Source: Sva-07 sp963710625 (GTDB lineage: Bacteria > Actinomycetota > Acidimicrobiia > Acidimicrobiales > Ilumatobacteraceae). From it: 64,000 bases of DNA. Made by a program: the position numbers and the translations under genes. The DNA lies in assembly GCA_963710625.1 (NCBI GenBank), contig CAVQBG010000022.1:62001-126000 (forward strand), in the 5' to 3' direction. The notes below the pieces were generated by a model that saw nothing but the letters and a program-made list of their open reading frames with translations, ran no database searches and was not told where the DNA came from. Numbering within the stretch: the first letter of the stretch is position 1; every line of letters starts with the position of its first letter. This document shows positions 1 to 8,289 of this stretch, piece by piece.

Positions 1-1257
1 GGCCACCCGGTGCGGTCGACCCTCGAGCGCATCGACGGCCAGTTGCACCGCAGCGGTGTACTCGGCGGCATCGGCGGTGCCCGAACACGGGCAGTGGGCC
101 ACACCGAGTTGAGCGGCGCTGCACCTCGGTGCGTCGGTGGGTGCGACGTAGTTCCGGCCGAGGCGAGCGGTGCATCGGCGCAGGGGCACGGCGCTGTGGA
201 TCGCCTCGACGACCAGGTTGGCCATCGTGCGCGAGGGGAGCGGCCCGAGGTGGACCCCGCTCGGCGACGGGTTCTTGACCACCGAGAGCCGGGGCCAGGG
301 CGTGCCGGTGTCGAGCCGGATGTAGCAGTACCGGTCGACTCGGGTGCCGGCACGGTTGTACCGGGGGAGGAGTCGGCTGATCAGGCGGCTCTCGACCACC
401 TCGGCCGACAGGGCGTCGGGGAGGTCGAGGTGCGTGACCGACTGTGTCTCTCGCAGCATCGGGCCGATCTTGCGGCGATCGTCGCTGCCGAAGTACGAGC
501 GCACGCGCTGGCGCAGGTTGGTGGCCTTGCCGACGTAGAGGACGTCGTCGCGCTGACCGCGGAACATGTAGACGCCCGGTGTACGCGGCAGGTCTGCGGT
601 CATCTTCAACTTCGCGGCCTGCGGATGGCCTGCGAGCTTGGCGAGCGCGATCAGGTCGTCGAGGCCGACGACACCCAGCCCGGCGGCCCGCTCGATCAGG
701 AGGTGGAGGAGATCGGCGGTGGCCAGTGCGTCGTCGAGCGCCCGGTGGCTCGGTCGGTGGTCGAGGCGGAACCTCGATGCGAGCGTGCCGAGGCGGCAGT
801 CGGGGACCTCGTCGCGTACGAGTCGGCGGGCGAGTGCGACGGTGTCGACCACGCGGCCGGGGAGCGGTGGGCGGTCGTGACGCTCGCAGGCGGCGCGCAG
901 GAAGCCGACGTCGAAGCCGACGTTGTGGCCCACGATGACCGCATCGCCGACGAATTCGATCAGCGACGGCAGCACGGCGCCGATGCGCGGCGCCGACGAC
1001 ACCAGCACGTCGGTGAGGCCGGTCAGCACCGTGATCTGGGGCGGAATCGCGCGGCCGGGGTTGACGAGGGTCTGGAACGTGCCGAGACACCGTCCTCCCT
1101 GGACCTTGACGGCGCCGACCTCGGTGATCTGGTCCTCGTTGCGGTTCCCGCCCGTGGTCTCGAGGTCGACCACGCAGAACACCACGTCGTGGAGTGGGGT
1201 TCCGAGGTCGTCGAAGCTCCGCTGCTGGGGGAGCGACGCAATCGAACGGACGGCCAT
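1..1257 (-). CDS. DEDD exonuclease / GIY-YIG nuclease fusion, 3' end outside the window
   Basis: Partial gene: 419 codons are inside the window and the C-terminus lies beyond the left edge. Residues about 24-190 form a DnaQ-type DEDD 3'-5' exonuclease, with D31 and E33 in the VDLETTG motif, GHNVGFDVGFL as ExoII, and an SHRALDDA ExoIII region. Residues about 222-310 form a UvrC-like GIY-YIG nuclease, seen as PGVYMF (Y230) followed by DVLYVGKATNLRQRV. Actinobacteria commonly encode this two-domain protein (Cho/UvrC-like plus exonuclease), usually about 560-650 aa, so 150-200 residues are probably missing here. Its role in DNA repair is inferred from the domains. The ATG at 1257 is the first in-frame start; an upstream ATG at 1279 is out of frame. 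It is divergent from the NYN gene. Confidence 0.9.
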   Translation of the reverse strand, partial: MAVRSIASLPQQRSFDDLGTPLHDVVFCVVDLETTGGNRNEDQITEVGAVKVQGGRCLGTFQTLVNPGRAIPPQITVLTGLTDVLVSSAPRIGAVLPSLIEFVGDAVIVGHNVGFDVGFLRAACERHDRPPLPGRVVDTVALARRLVRDEVPDCRLGTLASRFRLDHRPSHRALDDALATADLLHLLIERAAGLGVVGLDDLIALAKLAGHPQAAKLKMTADLPRTPGVYMFRGQRDDVLYVGKATNLRQRVRSYFGSDDRRKIGPMLRETQSVTHLDLPDALSAEVVESRLISRLLPRYNRAGTRVDRYCYIRLDTGTPWPRLSVVKNPSPSGVHLGPLPSRTMANLVVEAIHSAVPLRRCTARLGRNYVAPTDAPRCSAAQLGVAHCPCSGTADAAEYTAAVQLAVDALEGRPHRVA

Positions 1258-1272
1258 CTCGAACAGGAGAGC

Positions 1273-1308
1273 ACGAACATGCGTACGCTGTCAAGAACGT
1301 GCGTTCGT
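1273..1308. promoter_or_regulatory. Pair of SOS-box-like palindromes in a divergent promoter region
   Basis: Two sites resemble the actinobacterial LexA box TCGAAC-N4-GTTCGA. Site 1, at 1273-1288, is ACGAACATGCGTACGC; site 2, at 1293-1308, is AAGAACGTGCGTTCGT. Their starts are exactly 20 bp apart, about two helical turns. Both lie between the divergent starts of the exonuclease (1257, minus) and the NYN gene (1339, plus). A minus-strand TTGACA (1294-1289) overlaps the gap between them. Each site has mismatches to the consensus, so LexA control is an inference. Confidence 0.4.
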
Positions 1309-1338
1309 GATCGCATCGGGGTGGAGTATCCTCCGGTC

Positions 1339-2580
1339 ATGTCCGAGCGGATCGAGATCGAGCACCGCGATCTCCGTTCGGCGATCGAGTTCGCCGTGGC
1401 GCTGGCCGAGGAGGCGAACCGGGGAAAGCGCTCGCTGCCGTACCCGAAGGAGCTGCGTGCGCACTTCGGCGCCACGAGGATCCCGACCGGGGCGCTCGGC
1501 CGGTTGCGCCGGTCGATCGAGGCCGACGACACGTTCCGTCGGACGATCGCCGTCGGCGCCGTCCCCGAACTGGTCGATCCGATCGGGATGCTCTGGCTGC
1601 AACGCCCCACCGGATGGGAGGACGAGGTCGCGGCGCTGCTCGACGCCCGCGCTCGCGAGGCCACCGAGGCCGATCTGCGTACGGAGCTGAAGCGGGCGGA
1701 GAAGCGTCGAGCCGCCGCCGAGCAGCTGGCCGTGCGGGCGCAGGCGGCAGTCGTCGAGCAGTCGGCATTGCTCGATGCGCTCCGCGCCGAACTCGACGTC
1801 CTGCGCGCCGATCTGGCGAAGTCCGACGACGCTGTCGGCGAGCTCCGTGCCGAGCTGATCGACGTCCGCAACGAGGCGCGTCATGCACGCGATCGGGAGG
1901 CCGCGCTCCGGGCTCGGCTCGAGGCAGCGACCTCGGGGGTGGCCGGGGCGTCGGAGCTGTCGCCGCCGTCACCGTCGCCCTCGCCGGACGTCCCGCCGGC
2001 ACCGTCGATCGATGTCGGCGAGCTGGGGGCGATCGCCGAGGCGGCTCGTCAGCTCGGCGACCGTGTCGATGCACTCGCCGTCTCGCTCGAACCGGCGACG
2101 CACGAGCCGGCGGACGCCGCGCCCCGACGCTCCGTGCAGCCTCGTCGGCCGCTTCGGCTGCCCGGTGGCGTGATCGCCACCTCGAAGGCCGCCGCCGACT
2201 TCCTGTTGCGGTCCGACGCCGCAGTCGTCGTCGACGGCTACAACGTCGCCAAGCTGGGGTGGCCCGACGAGCGGCTCGACGAGCAGCGTCGACGACTGCT
2301 CGACGGGCTCGAGAACACGGCGCGACGCCACGGCACCGACATCACCGTCATCTTCGACGGCTCCACCGTCGTGGGTGCCCACGCGGATCGTCGGCGGATG
2401 GTGCGCGTCGCCTACTCGCCGGAGGGAGTGATCGCCGACGACGTGATCCGCGACGAAGTGCGCCGGCTCCCGCCTGGCCGGGCCGTGGTCGTGGTGACCA
2501 ACGACGCAGAGATCATCGCCGACGTGCGTCAACTCGGCGCCAACACGCTGCCGAGCAACGCCCTGCTCGCCGTCCTGTAG
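1339..2580 (+). CDS. Coiled-coil protein with C-terminal NYN (YacP-like) nuclease domain
   Basis: A 413-aa cytoplasmic protein. The N-terminal ~100 residues are a conserved-looking alpha-helical region. Residues about 105-205 are a long heptad-rich coiled coil full of Glu, Arg, Ala and Leu. A Pro/Ser linker follows, and residues about 280-413 form a NYN/PIN-like RNase domain with VVVDGYNVAKLGWP, VIFDGSTVVG and VVVTNDAEIIADV carrying the acidic metal-binding residues. YacP/Rae1-type NYN proteins cleave RNA, so an RNA-processing role is likely but not shown. The open frame extends far upstream, but that part is only antisense to the exonuclease gene; the ATG at 1339 fits the divergent layout. 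Confidence 0.85.
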   Translation: MSERIEIEHRDLRSAIEFAVALAEEANRGKRSLPYPKELRAHFGATRIPTGALGRLRRSIEADDTFRRTIAVGAVPELVDPIGMLWLQRPTGWEDEVAALLDARAREATEADLRTELKRAEKRRAAAEQLAVRAQAAVVEQSALLDALRAELDVLRADLAKSDDAVGELRAELIDVRNEARHARDREAALRARLEAATSGVAGASELSPPSPSPSPDVPPAPSIDVGELGAIAEAARQLGDRVDALAVSLEPATHEPADAAPRRSVQPRRPLRLPGGVIATSKAAADFLLRSDAAVVVDGYNVAKLGWPDERLDEQRRRLLDGLENTARRHGTDITVIFDGSTVVGAHADRRRMVRVAYSPEGVIADDVIRDEVRRLPPGRAVVVVTNDAEIIADVRQLGANTLPSNALLAVL

Positions 2581-2608
2581 CGGCGCCCGCGCCTCGCGCT
2601 CCGCGCCG
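2581..2608. terminator. Possible hairpin between convergent genes
   Basis: CGGCGC (2581-2586) and GCGCCG (2603-2608) can pair around a 16-nt GC-rich loop between the convergent NYN and tadC genes. There is no T-run, and in DNA this GC-rich a 6-bp stem may occur by chance. Confidence 0.25.
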
Positions 2609-2617
2609 GTCCGGGTC

Positions 2618-3469
2618 CTACAACGCCTGGGTGATGCTGATCAACGAGGGGACCAAGATGATGATCATGAAGACCGGCAGGAAGCACACGATGATCGGGA
2701 AGAGCATCTTGACGGTCAATTTGGCGGCCTTCTCCTCGGTTCGCTGCGTCCGCTTGAGGCGCATCTGGGCCGATTGGATGCGGAGCGTGTCCGCCATGGG
2801 AACACCGTGCTTCTGCGCCTGGAGAAGGGCTGACACGAGCTGGCGGATCTCTGGAATCTGCACTCGGTCGGACAGGGCGCGAAGCGCCTGGGTGCGTGGA
2901 ACGCCCGCTCGGATGTCGCTCATCGTGTGACGGAGTTCGTCGGTCAGCGGACCGTCGGTCGTGGAGGCCACTCGGGCGATGGCGGCGTCGAGCCCGAGGC
3001 CGGCCTCGACGCAGATCGTCAGCTGGTCGACGATGTCGGCAGCATCGATCTGGATCGACTTCTGCCGCTTGTCTCGGGTGCTGAGCAACCAGTAGTCGGG
3101 GAGGAAGTACAGCGCGCCACCGGCGATCACGGCGAGCAGCGGCTGGCCGTTGAGCAGGAGCAGGACGCCTGGCACCACGGCGAGGGTGATCTTGATGCCG
3201 AGCAGTCGAGGGAGGTCGAGGCCATGGGGATATCCGGCCTGGACGAGGTTCACCTCCAGGCCGTCGACCAGGGCGTTGGGGAGCAGCCGCCGTGTCGTGC
3301 CGCCGAGCCGCCGCATGACGTCTACGAGCGCTGATGACCCGGATTCGTGATCGGGCAGCCCGGCGAAGAGGTTGCCGCGAGCGGGCGACGGCCGGGCCGT
3401 GACACCCCACCAGAACACGGCGACCGCGGCGACCAGGGCCATCGATCCGAAGATGAGTGTGATGTCCAT
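2618..3469 (-). CDS. tadC: TadC, inner-membrane platform protein of the Flp pilus
   Basis: 283 aa with a type II secretion system F domain. An N-terminal membrane segment lies at residues ~4-24, two more near ~95-135, the T2SSF helical core carries IVDQLTICVEAGLGLDAAI (about 145-165), and a C-terminal hydrophobic pair ends the protein (FPIIVCFLPVFMIIILVPSL). In Tad systems TadC pairs with TadB to form the platform driven by the CpaF ATPase. It is last in the leftward locus, 17 nt after the VWA-TadB gene. The start at 3469 gives the TM-first topology of the family; the longer open frame upstream only overlaps tadB. Confidence 0.9.
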   Translation of the reverse strand: MDITLIFGSMALVAAVAVFWWGVTARPSPARGNLFAGLPDHESGSSALVDVMRRLGGTTRRLLPNALVDGLEVNLVQAGYPHGLDLPRLLGIKITLAVVPGVLLLLNGQPLLAVIAGGALYFLPDYWLLSTRDKRQKSIQIDAADIVDQLTICVEAGLGLDAAIARVASTTDGPLTDELRHTMSDIRAGVPRTQALRALSDRVQIPEIRQLVSALLQAQKHGVPMADTLRIQSAQMRLKRTQRTEEKAAKLTVKMLFPIIVCFLPVFMIIILVPSLISITQAL

Positions 3470-3486
3470 GCCTTCAAGTCCTCCGA

Positions 3487-5157
3487 TCAGAGTGAGACAG
3501 AGTTGACGATCCGGTTCACCCAGACGGTGCCGACGACGAGCAGGATGCCGGCGACGACGAGCGCGACGAGGCCGACGCCGTAGGTGAGCAGTTCGAAGTT
3601 GTCCGGGCTCGCCCGCCACTGCCAGCCGAGCATCAACAGCGGCATCGCAATGAGGATCCGGGCCGACAGTCGGCCCTCGGCGGTGAGCGTGCGGACCTGT
3701 CGGGCGATGCGCCCGCGCTCGCGAATCGTGGTGCTGACGGAGTCGAGCACCTCGGACAGATTGCCACCGGTCTCGCGATTGATGTCGATCGCGCCCACCA
3801 GCCACTCGAGGTCCTTGCTCCCCATCCTGCGGGCAACGTCGCGCATCGACTCGGTCAGGTCCCGTCCCATCCGTGCCTCGACGAGGACGTGGGCGAACTC
3901 GCTCCGGGCGGGTTCCTCGGCGTCCTCGGCGACGGATTCGAGAGCCTGGGTGAGCCCGTATCCGCTCCGCAGCGCCGTCGTCAGCAACTGCAACACGTCG
4001 GGAAGTTGGTCGGCAAAGGCGGCCTGGCGCTTGGACTTGGCCCGTTGGACGTAGAGCGTGACCGCCAGGCAGAGTGCGATGGCCACGAGCACGGCGGTCG
4101 GCAGGCCGCCGAGCAGCAGTCCCACCGATCCGGCCACCACCGCCACGAGCGCCACCGTCGCGACGAATTCGGCCGGTCTCATCGAGATGTCGGCAACCGC
4201 CAGCGTCTCGCCGAGATCGGCTCGTTTCCCGTATCGCTCGAGGGCCTCGTCGATGGCCGACACCGTCCGGGTTCCGATCTCGGACATGCTCCGCGGCCTG
4301 GTGGTGCCGAGACGGGCCTTGCTCACCCGCTCGCGAGGGAACAGCAGCCATGCGAGCAGGAACAGCCCGAGGAACACGCCGGCGGCCCCGGCGATCAGCC
4401 ACGCCGATGACGACGACGCCTCGGGTGTCGACAGGGTGGCCAGCGGCACGACGGTTGTCGGAGCGGCGGCCGCCTCGGTCGTCGCCGTGACGATGGAGGT
4501 GGTCGGTGGGATCGAGGTGGTCGGCGGGGCCGAGGTGGTCGGCGGGGTCGACGTGGGGACCGATGCGATCACCTCCACGAGCAGGCTGGCGACGCGTGCG
4601 AACGCAGCAGAAACCGCAGCTGCGTCATCCGCGGACGTCACGGGACCCAGCGCGCCGAGGCTTGCGAGGTCGGTCTCCGCAGTGGTCAAGCTGATCGTCT
4701 CGACCTCGATGTCGGCAACCGCGCCAACGGCGTCGTCCAAGCCGGCCGAGCTGCCATCGTCCCTGCCGTCGGAGAGCACGACGAGCACTTTGTTCTCGAC
4801 GGCCGGGGTGAAATGCTGCCTGGCGCCGACCACGACGTCGTAGAGCGCCGTGTCACCGCCGGCCACGATCGAATCGATGTGCGTGCTCAACAGTGCCCGG
4901 TCGAGCGTCGGAGCCGTCAGTACCGTGACCTCGTCGGCGAACGTCTCCAGACCGATCCGCACATCAGCCGGCATCGCCAGCACGAACTCGTTCGCGGCGG
5001 TCTTGGCGGCGTCGAGCGCGGGACGCATGCTGGCGGAGGCGTCGAAGGCAACGATGACCTCGAGGCTGTCGGTCGCCTGCTGGGCCCGAGCCGGTGCGCC
5101 GAGCGTTGCGGTGGCCAGCACCGTCAGCAAGGCCGAGGCAAGGAGTCGGGTCCTCAT
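3487..5157 (-). CDS. VWA-TadB fusion: extracytoplasmic von Willebrand A domain joined to the pilus platform protein
   Basis: 556 aa, about twice the usual TadB length of ~300. Residues 1-26 are a signal peptide ending APARA-QQ. Residues ~32-205 are a VWA domain with a MIDAS-like D39-A-S41-A-S43 (FDASASM), GGDTALYD and LSDGRDDGS. A Thr/Pro-rich stalk of TTSAPPTTS-type repeats follows (~210-250), then a membrane segment (SSAWLIAGAAGVFLGLFLL). The C-terminal ~290 residues are TadB: two TM helices, the T2SSF core (LPDVLQLLTTALRSGYGL) and two C-terminal TM helices. The predicted topology puts the VWA domain outside the cell and the T2SSF core inside. The ATG overlaps the cpaF stop (TGATG). Confidence 0.88.
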   Translation of the reverse strand: MRTRLLASALLTVLATATLGAPARAQQATDSLEVIVAFDASASMRPALDAAKTAANEFVLAMPADVRIGLETFADEVTVLTAPTLDRALLSTHIDSIVAGGDTALYDVVVGARQHFTPAVENKVLVVLSDGRDDGSSAGLDDAVGAVADIEVETISLTTAETDLASLGALGPVTSADDAAAVSAAFARVASLLVEVIASVPTSTPPTTSAPPTTSIPPTTSIVTATTEAAAAPTTVVPLATLSTPEASSSSAWLIAGAAGVFLGLFLLAWLLFPRERVSKARLGTTRPRSMSEIGTRTVSAIDEALERYGKRADLGETLAVADISMRPAEFVATVALVAVVAGSVGLLLGGLPTAVLVAIALCLAVTLYVQRAKSKRQAAFADQLPDVLQLLTTALRSGYGLTQALESVAEDAEEPARSEFAHVLVEARMGRDLTESMRDVARRMGSKDLEWLVGAIDINRETGGNLSEVLDSVSTTIRERGRIARQVRTLTAEGRLSARILIAMPLLMLGWQWRASPDNFELLTYGVGLVALVVAGILLVVGTVWVNRIVNSVSL

Positions 5158-6506
5158 CACGACCACACCTCGTTCCCGGCGAAGAGGGTGGCGGGGAGGG
5201 TGATGCCCTGATGCCCGAGTTCGTCGAGGAACTCGGGACGAATGCCCGTCGGTACCAGCCGGTTGGCGTCGTGGTCGAACCGGTAGATGTCCTGCAGCGT
5301 GACGACGTCGCCCTCCATGCCGACCACCTCGGTCAGGTGGCTGATGCGGCGTGAGCCGTCGCGGGCCCGCTCGATCTGCACGATGAGGTCGAGCGCGGAG
5401 GCGATCTGCTCGCGGATCGCCCTGGTCGGAAGGTCGAAGCCCGCCATCAGCACCATGGTCTCCAGCCGGGCCAGTGCGTCGCGGGGCGCATTGGCGTGGA
5501 CGGTCGTGAGCGAACCGTCGTGACCGGTGTTCATCGCCTGCAACATGTCGAGCGCCTCGGCGCCTCTGACCTCGCCGACGATGATGCGGTCGGGCCGCAT
5601 GCGCAATGCGTTGCGGACGAGGTCCCGGATCGTGATCTGTCCGTTGCCCTCGGTGTTGGGCGGACGAGCCTCGAGGCGAATCACGTGCTGCTGGTGCAGC
5701 TGCAACTCGACGGCGTCCTCGATCGTGACGATGCGGTCCCCGTGTGGAACGAAGCTCGACAGCACGTTGAGCAAGGTGGTCTTGCCGGTGCCGGTGCCGC
5801 CGGAGACGAGGATGTTCATGCCCCCGGTCACCGTTGCGGCCAGCAGTGACGCGACCGGGTCGGTGAACGTCCCCATGGCGATCAAGTCGTTCACCGTGAA
5901 CGGATCCTTCGCGAACTTGCGGATCGTCAGGATCGAGCCGTCGAGCGACAAGGGAGGAACGATGACGTTGACCCGGGAGCCGTCGGCCAAGCGGGCATCG
6001 ACCATGGGTGACGACTCGTCGACTCGTCGGCCGACCGACGACACGATCCGTTCGATCACCCGACGGAGATGCTCCTCGGAGATGAACCGGGCGTTGGTCC
6101 GCTCGAGCAGGCCCGAGCGTTCGACATAGATGTCGTTGCTGCCGTTGATCATCACCTCGGTCACACTTGCGTCGTCGAGGAACTGTTCGATCGGTCCGAG
6201 CCCCATCACATCGCGAGCGATGTCCTGGACGAACAGCTGACGCTCCTGGGGGGAGAGCGCCGACTCCCTGGCGTCCATCAGCGAGCCGATCTCCGCCAGA
6301 ACGAGCGACTGCATCTCGGCTTCGCTGGTCGCCTCGAAGAGCCGGGTGCCGAGACGCTTGAACAGGGCATCGTGCACCCTGGCCTTGAAGTCTCCCAAAC
6401 CATCGATTGCGGCGGTCTTGGTGGGCGCCTCGCGCCAGGTGGTGGCGACGTCGCCGCGCAACCGTGCTGCTTGCTGCGCCTGGTTGATCCGTTCGCTGAC
6501 GCTCAT
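5157..6506 (-). CDS. cpaF: CpaF/TadA pilus assembly ATPase
   Basis: 449 aa, a type II/IV secretion ATPase of the CpaF/TadA group. Walker A is SGGTGTGKTTLLN with K242. An Asp-box/Walker B region follows (IRDLVRNALRMRPDRIIVGEVRG), then a His-box GHDGSLTTVHAN. An N-terminal helical domain of about 110 residues precedes the core, as in other CpaF proteins. It powers pilin polymerisation, and probably retraction, through the TadB/TadC platform. It overlaps tadZ by 4 nt (ATGA) and the VWA-TadB gene by 1 nt, so translational coupling is likely. Confidence 0.95.
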   Translation of the reverse strand: MSVSERINQAQQAARLRGDVATTWREAPTKTAAIDGLGDFKARVHDALFKRLGTRLFEATSEAEMQSLVLAEIGSLMDARESALSPQERQLFVQDIARDVMGLGPIEQFLDDASVTEVMINGSNDIYVERSGLLERTNARFISEEHLRRVIERIVSSVGRRVDESSPMVDARLADGSRVNVIVPPLSLDGSILTIRKFAKDPFTVNDLIAMGTFTDPVASLLAATVTGGMNILVSGGTGTGKTTLLNVLSSFVPHGDRIVTIEDAVELQLHQQHVIRLEARPPNTEGNGQITIRDLVRNALRMRPDRIIVGEVRGAEALDMLQAMNTGHDGSLTTVHANAPRDALARLETMVLMAGFDLPTRAIREQIASALDLIVQIERARDGSRRISHLTEVVGMEGDVVTLQDIYRFDHDANRLVPTGIRPEFLDELGHQGITLPATLFAGNEVWS

Positions 6507-7387
6507 CGCCGCCACCCCTTTCGCGCCTGGCGCGCATCGCCAGGGGCGTAGAGCCGGGACAGCTGCTGGAGCTGCCTCGCCACCGCTGACTTGGGTTCGC
6601 TGATCACGATCGGCGTCCCGAGGTTGAGCGAGAGCGGGATCTCTCGACTCGACGGGATCGAGCAGGCGATCTTCATCCCCATGACGTCCTCCGCATCGGA
6701 CGGATCGAGCCCGACCTTCGAGTCGGCCCGATTCAGGACCAGGCGTCGCTCGGCCGCCAGCCCGATGTGGTCGAACGCATCGAGCGCCTTGCGCAGGCTG
6801 CGGATACTCGTGACGTCGAGGCTCGACACCATCAGCAGGTCGGTGGCGCACTCGAGTGCGGCGAGCGTGAGTTCGTCGAGCCCGGCAGGCGTGTCGACGA
6901 CCACGTAGTCGAAGCTCTGGGCCAGCATCGGCAGCACCCGGGAGACGTGGGCGTGGCCGATCGAGTCGGCATCGACAGGGTCTCCGGCGCCTGCCAGCAC
7001 GAACAGACCGTGGGGGCCCGCCGTCAGGTGCAACTTGAGCGTCGTTGCGTCGATCTGACTCGCTCGTGCGAGTTGCGCCAACGTACGTTCAGCGTCGAGT
7101 GACATCGCGAGCCCCAGATCACCGAACTGGACATCGAGATCGACGGCCACCACACGGCCTGGGTGACGTTGAGCGAGCGCAACAGAGAGGTTCGACGCCA
7201 CGGCCGTCTTGCCGGCTCCGCCCTTGGGCGAGACCACGACGATCACCTTCGACTGGTGAGCCTCCGACCCGGAGCCCTCTGTTCTGACGACGACCCCCAT
7301 GCTGCTCAAGGTGGTGGAGACGTCGACGAACAGGTCCGGGGGCATGTCGGAGCCGACGGTCACGGTGGGCGCTTTCGCCTCCATCAC
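6503..7387 (-). CDS. tadZ: TadZ/CpaE-like ParA-family ATPase
   Basis: 294 aa. The ATPase core has the deviant Walker A SPKGGAGKTAVASNL at ~52-66, VVAVDLDVQFGDLGLAM (Walker A' region) and DYVVVDTPAGLDELTL (Walker B). TadZ/CpaE proteins place the Tad machinery at a cell site. Only a short N-terminal segment (~45 residues) precedes the ATPase, and it is too short for a full receiver-like domain, so this is the reduced form. The start is GTG 7387 or ATG 7384; the GTG gives a GTGA overlap with cpaB. It lies between cpaB and cpaF in the usual order. Confidence 0.88.
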   Translation of the reverse strand: MMEAKAPTVTVGSDMPPDLFVDVSTTLSSMGVVVRTEGSGSEAHQSKVIVVVSPKGGAGKTAVASNLSVALAQRHPGRVVAVDLDVQFGDLGLAMSLDAERTLAQLARASQIDATTLKLHLTAGPHGLFVLAGAGDPVDADSIGHAHVSRVLPMLAQSFDYVVVDTPAGLDELTLAALECATDLLMVSSLDVTSIRSLRKALDAFDHIGLAAERRLVLNRADSKVGLDPSDAEDVMGMKIACSIPSSREIPLSLNLGTPIVISEPKSAVARQLQQLSRLYAPGDARQARKGWRR

Positions 7388-8256
7388 TTCACCACCGTGA
7401 ACACATCGGCGAGCGTGACCGGGCGGATCCCGTCGTCGGCCACGGAGGCCGGGTCGAGTGACAACCTGACCTCGCCGAACTCCGTTGCGAAGACGAAGCG
7501 CTCCGATTGCTCAGGCGACAGCGCGATCGTGACCACGTACTGGGTGCCCGTCACCTGGGCGACCGCCGTCTCGTCGTCCCCGTTGTCCTCGGGGGTGACA
7601 GGGGGATTGATCGTCTGGACGTTCGTCACCAGAACGTTGCGGAACTCCAGGCCGCTGACGTTCGGTGTCTTGCTCGGCTGCGCTGCGGTGTCGGTGTCGG
7701 TGTCGGTGGCCTGCGGATCGGGTGATGTCTCCCCGTTCGGGCCGGCGAAGGCCTCGGCTGCGGTCGTTGCATCGGCGTCGGAACCCCGGCCCGCCTCGCT
7801 GACGGTGAACGGGTCGAACGACAGGTAGACGCCGACGAGGTCGCCCTTCGTGAGCGCCCCTCCGACGGCTCGCTCCGCGTCGAGCAACACCGAGACCTGA
7901 ACCTTGTCGGCGATCTCCTCGGAGACGACATCCCGCGGCGCCAGGCGGGCTGCGAGCAACTGGTCGCCTGGCTGCAGGTCGCTGGCCGCGACTCGATCGC
8001 CCACCGCGTCGAGGTCGGTGAGTGCGCCGTCCTGCTTGAGCCGGGCGGGCACCTGCCCGATGGACACCGACGCCATGATCGTGTCGGGTTCGGCACCCTT
8101 GGGAACGAACTCGTCGACGACGTAGACGTCGACGAGGGCCTCCTGGGCAACAGCGTCATCCGTCGCCGAGCGGACGTATGCCACGAGGGAGATGGTGCCG
8201 ATGAGTGCCAGGAGCGCTGCTGCAGCGATCCCGATGATCCGCCGTCTGTTCTTCAT
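7384..8256 (-). CDS. cpaB: CpaB/RcpC-like Flp pilus assembly protein (SAF domain)
   Basis: 290 aa. An N-terminal membrane anchor at ~7-28 (IIGIAAAALLALIGTISLVAYV) is followed by an SAF-type fold (VYVVDEFVPKGAEP, then LQPGDQLLAARL) and a CpaB C-terminal domain. A low-complexity acidic linker containing TDTDTDT splits the C-terminal half. In diderms CpaB works with the secretin; no secretin gene is present here, as expected for a cell with one membrane, so it probably supports the pilus where it crosses the wall. The gene follows the tadG-like gene after 33 nt. Confidence 0.82.
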   Translation of the reverse strand: MKNRRRIIGIAAAALLALIGTISLVAYVRSATDDAVAQEALVDVYVVDEFVPKGAEPDTIMASVSIGQVPARLKQDGALTDLDAVGDRVAASDLQPGDQLLAARLAPRDVVSEEIADKVQVSVLLDAERAVGGALTKGDLVGVYLSFDPFTVSEAGRGSDADATTAAEAFAGPNGETSPDPQATDTDTDTAAQPSKTPNVSGLEFRNVLVTNVQTINPPVTPEDNGDDETAVAQVTGTQYVVTIALSPEQSERFVFATEFGEVRLSLDPASVADDGIRPVTLADVFTVVK

Positions 8257-8289
8257 GGTGGAGTTGTCCTTCTCTTGGAGAGGCTGTTG

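Noticed and set aside
10..1338. Plus-strand open frame continuous with the NYN gene
   Set aside because: It is antisense to the clear exonuclease/GIY-YIG gene and has no domain; high GC keeps antisense frames open.
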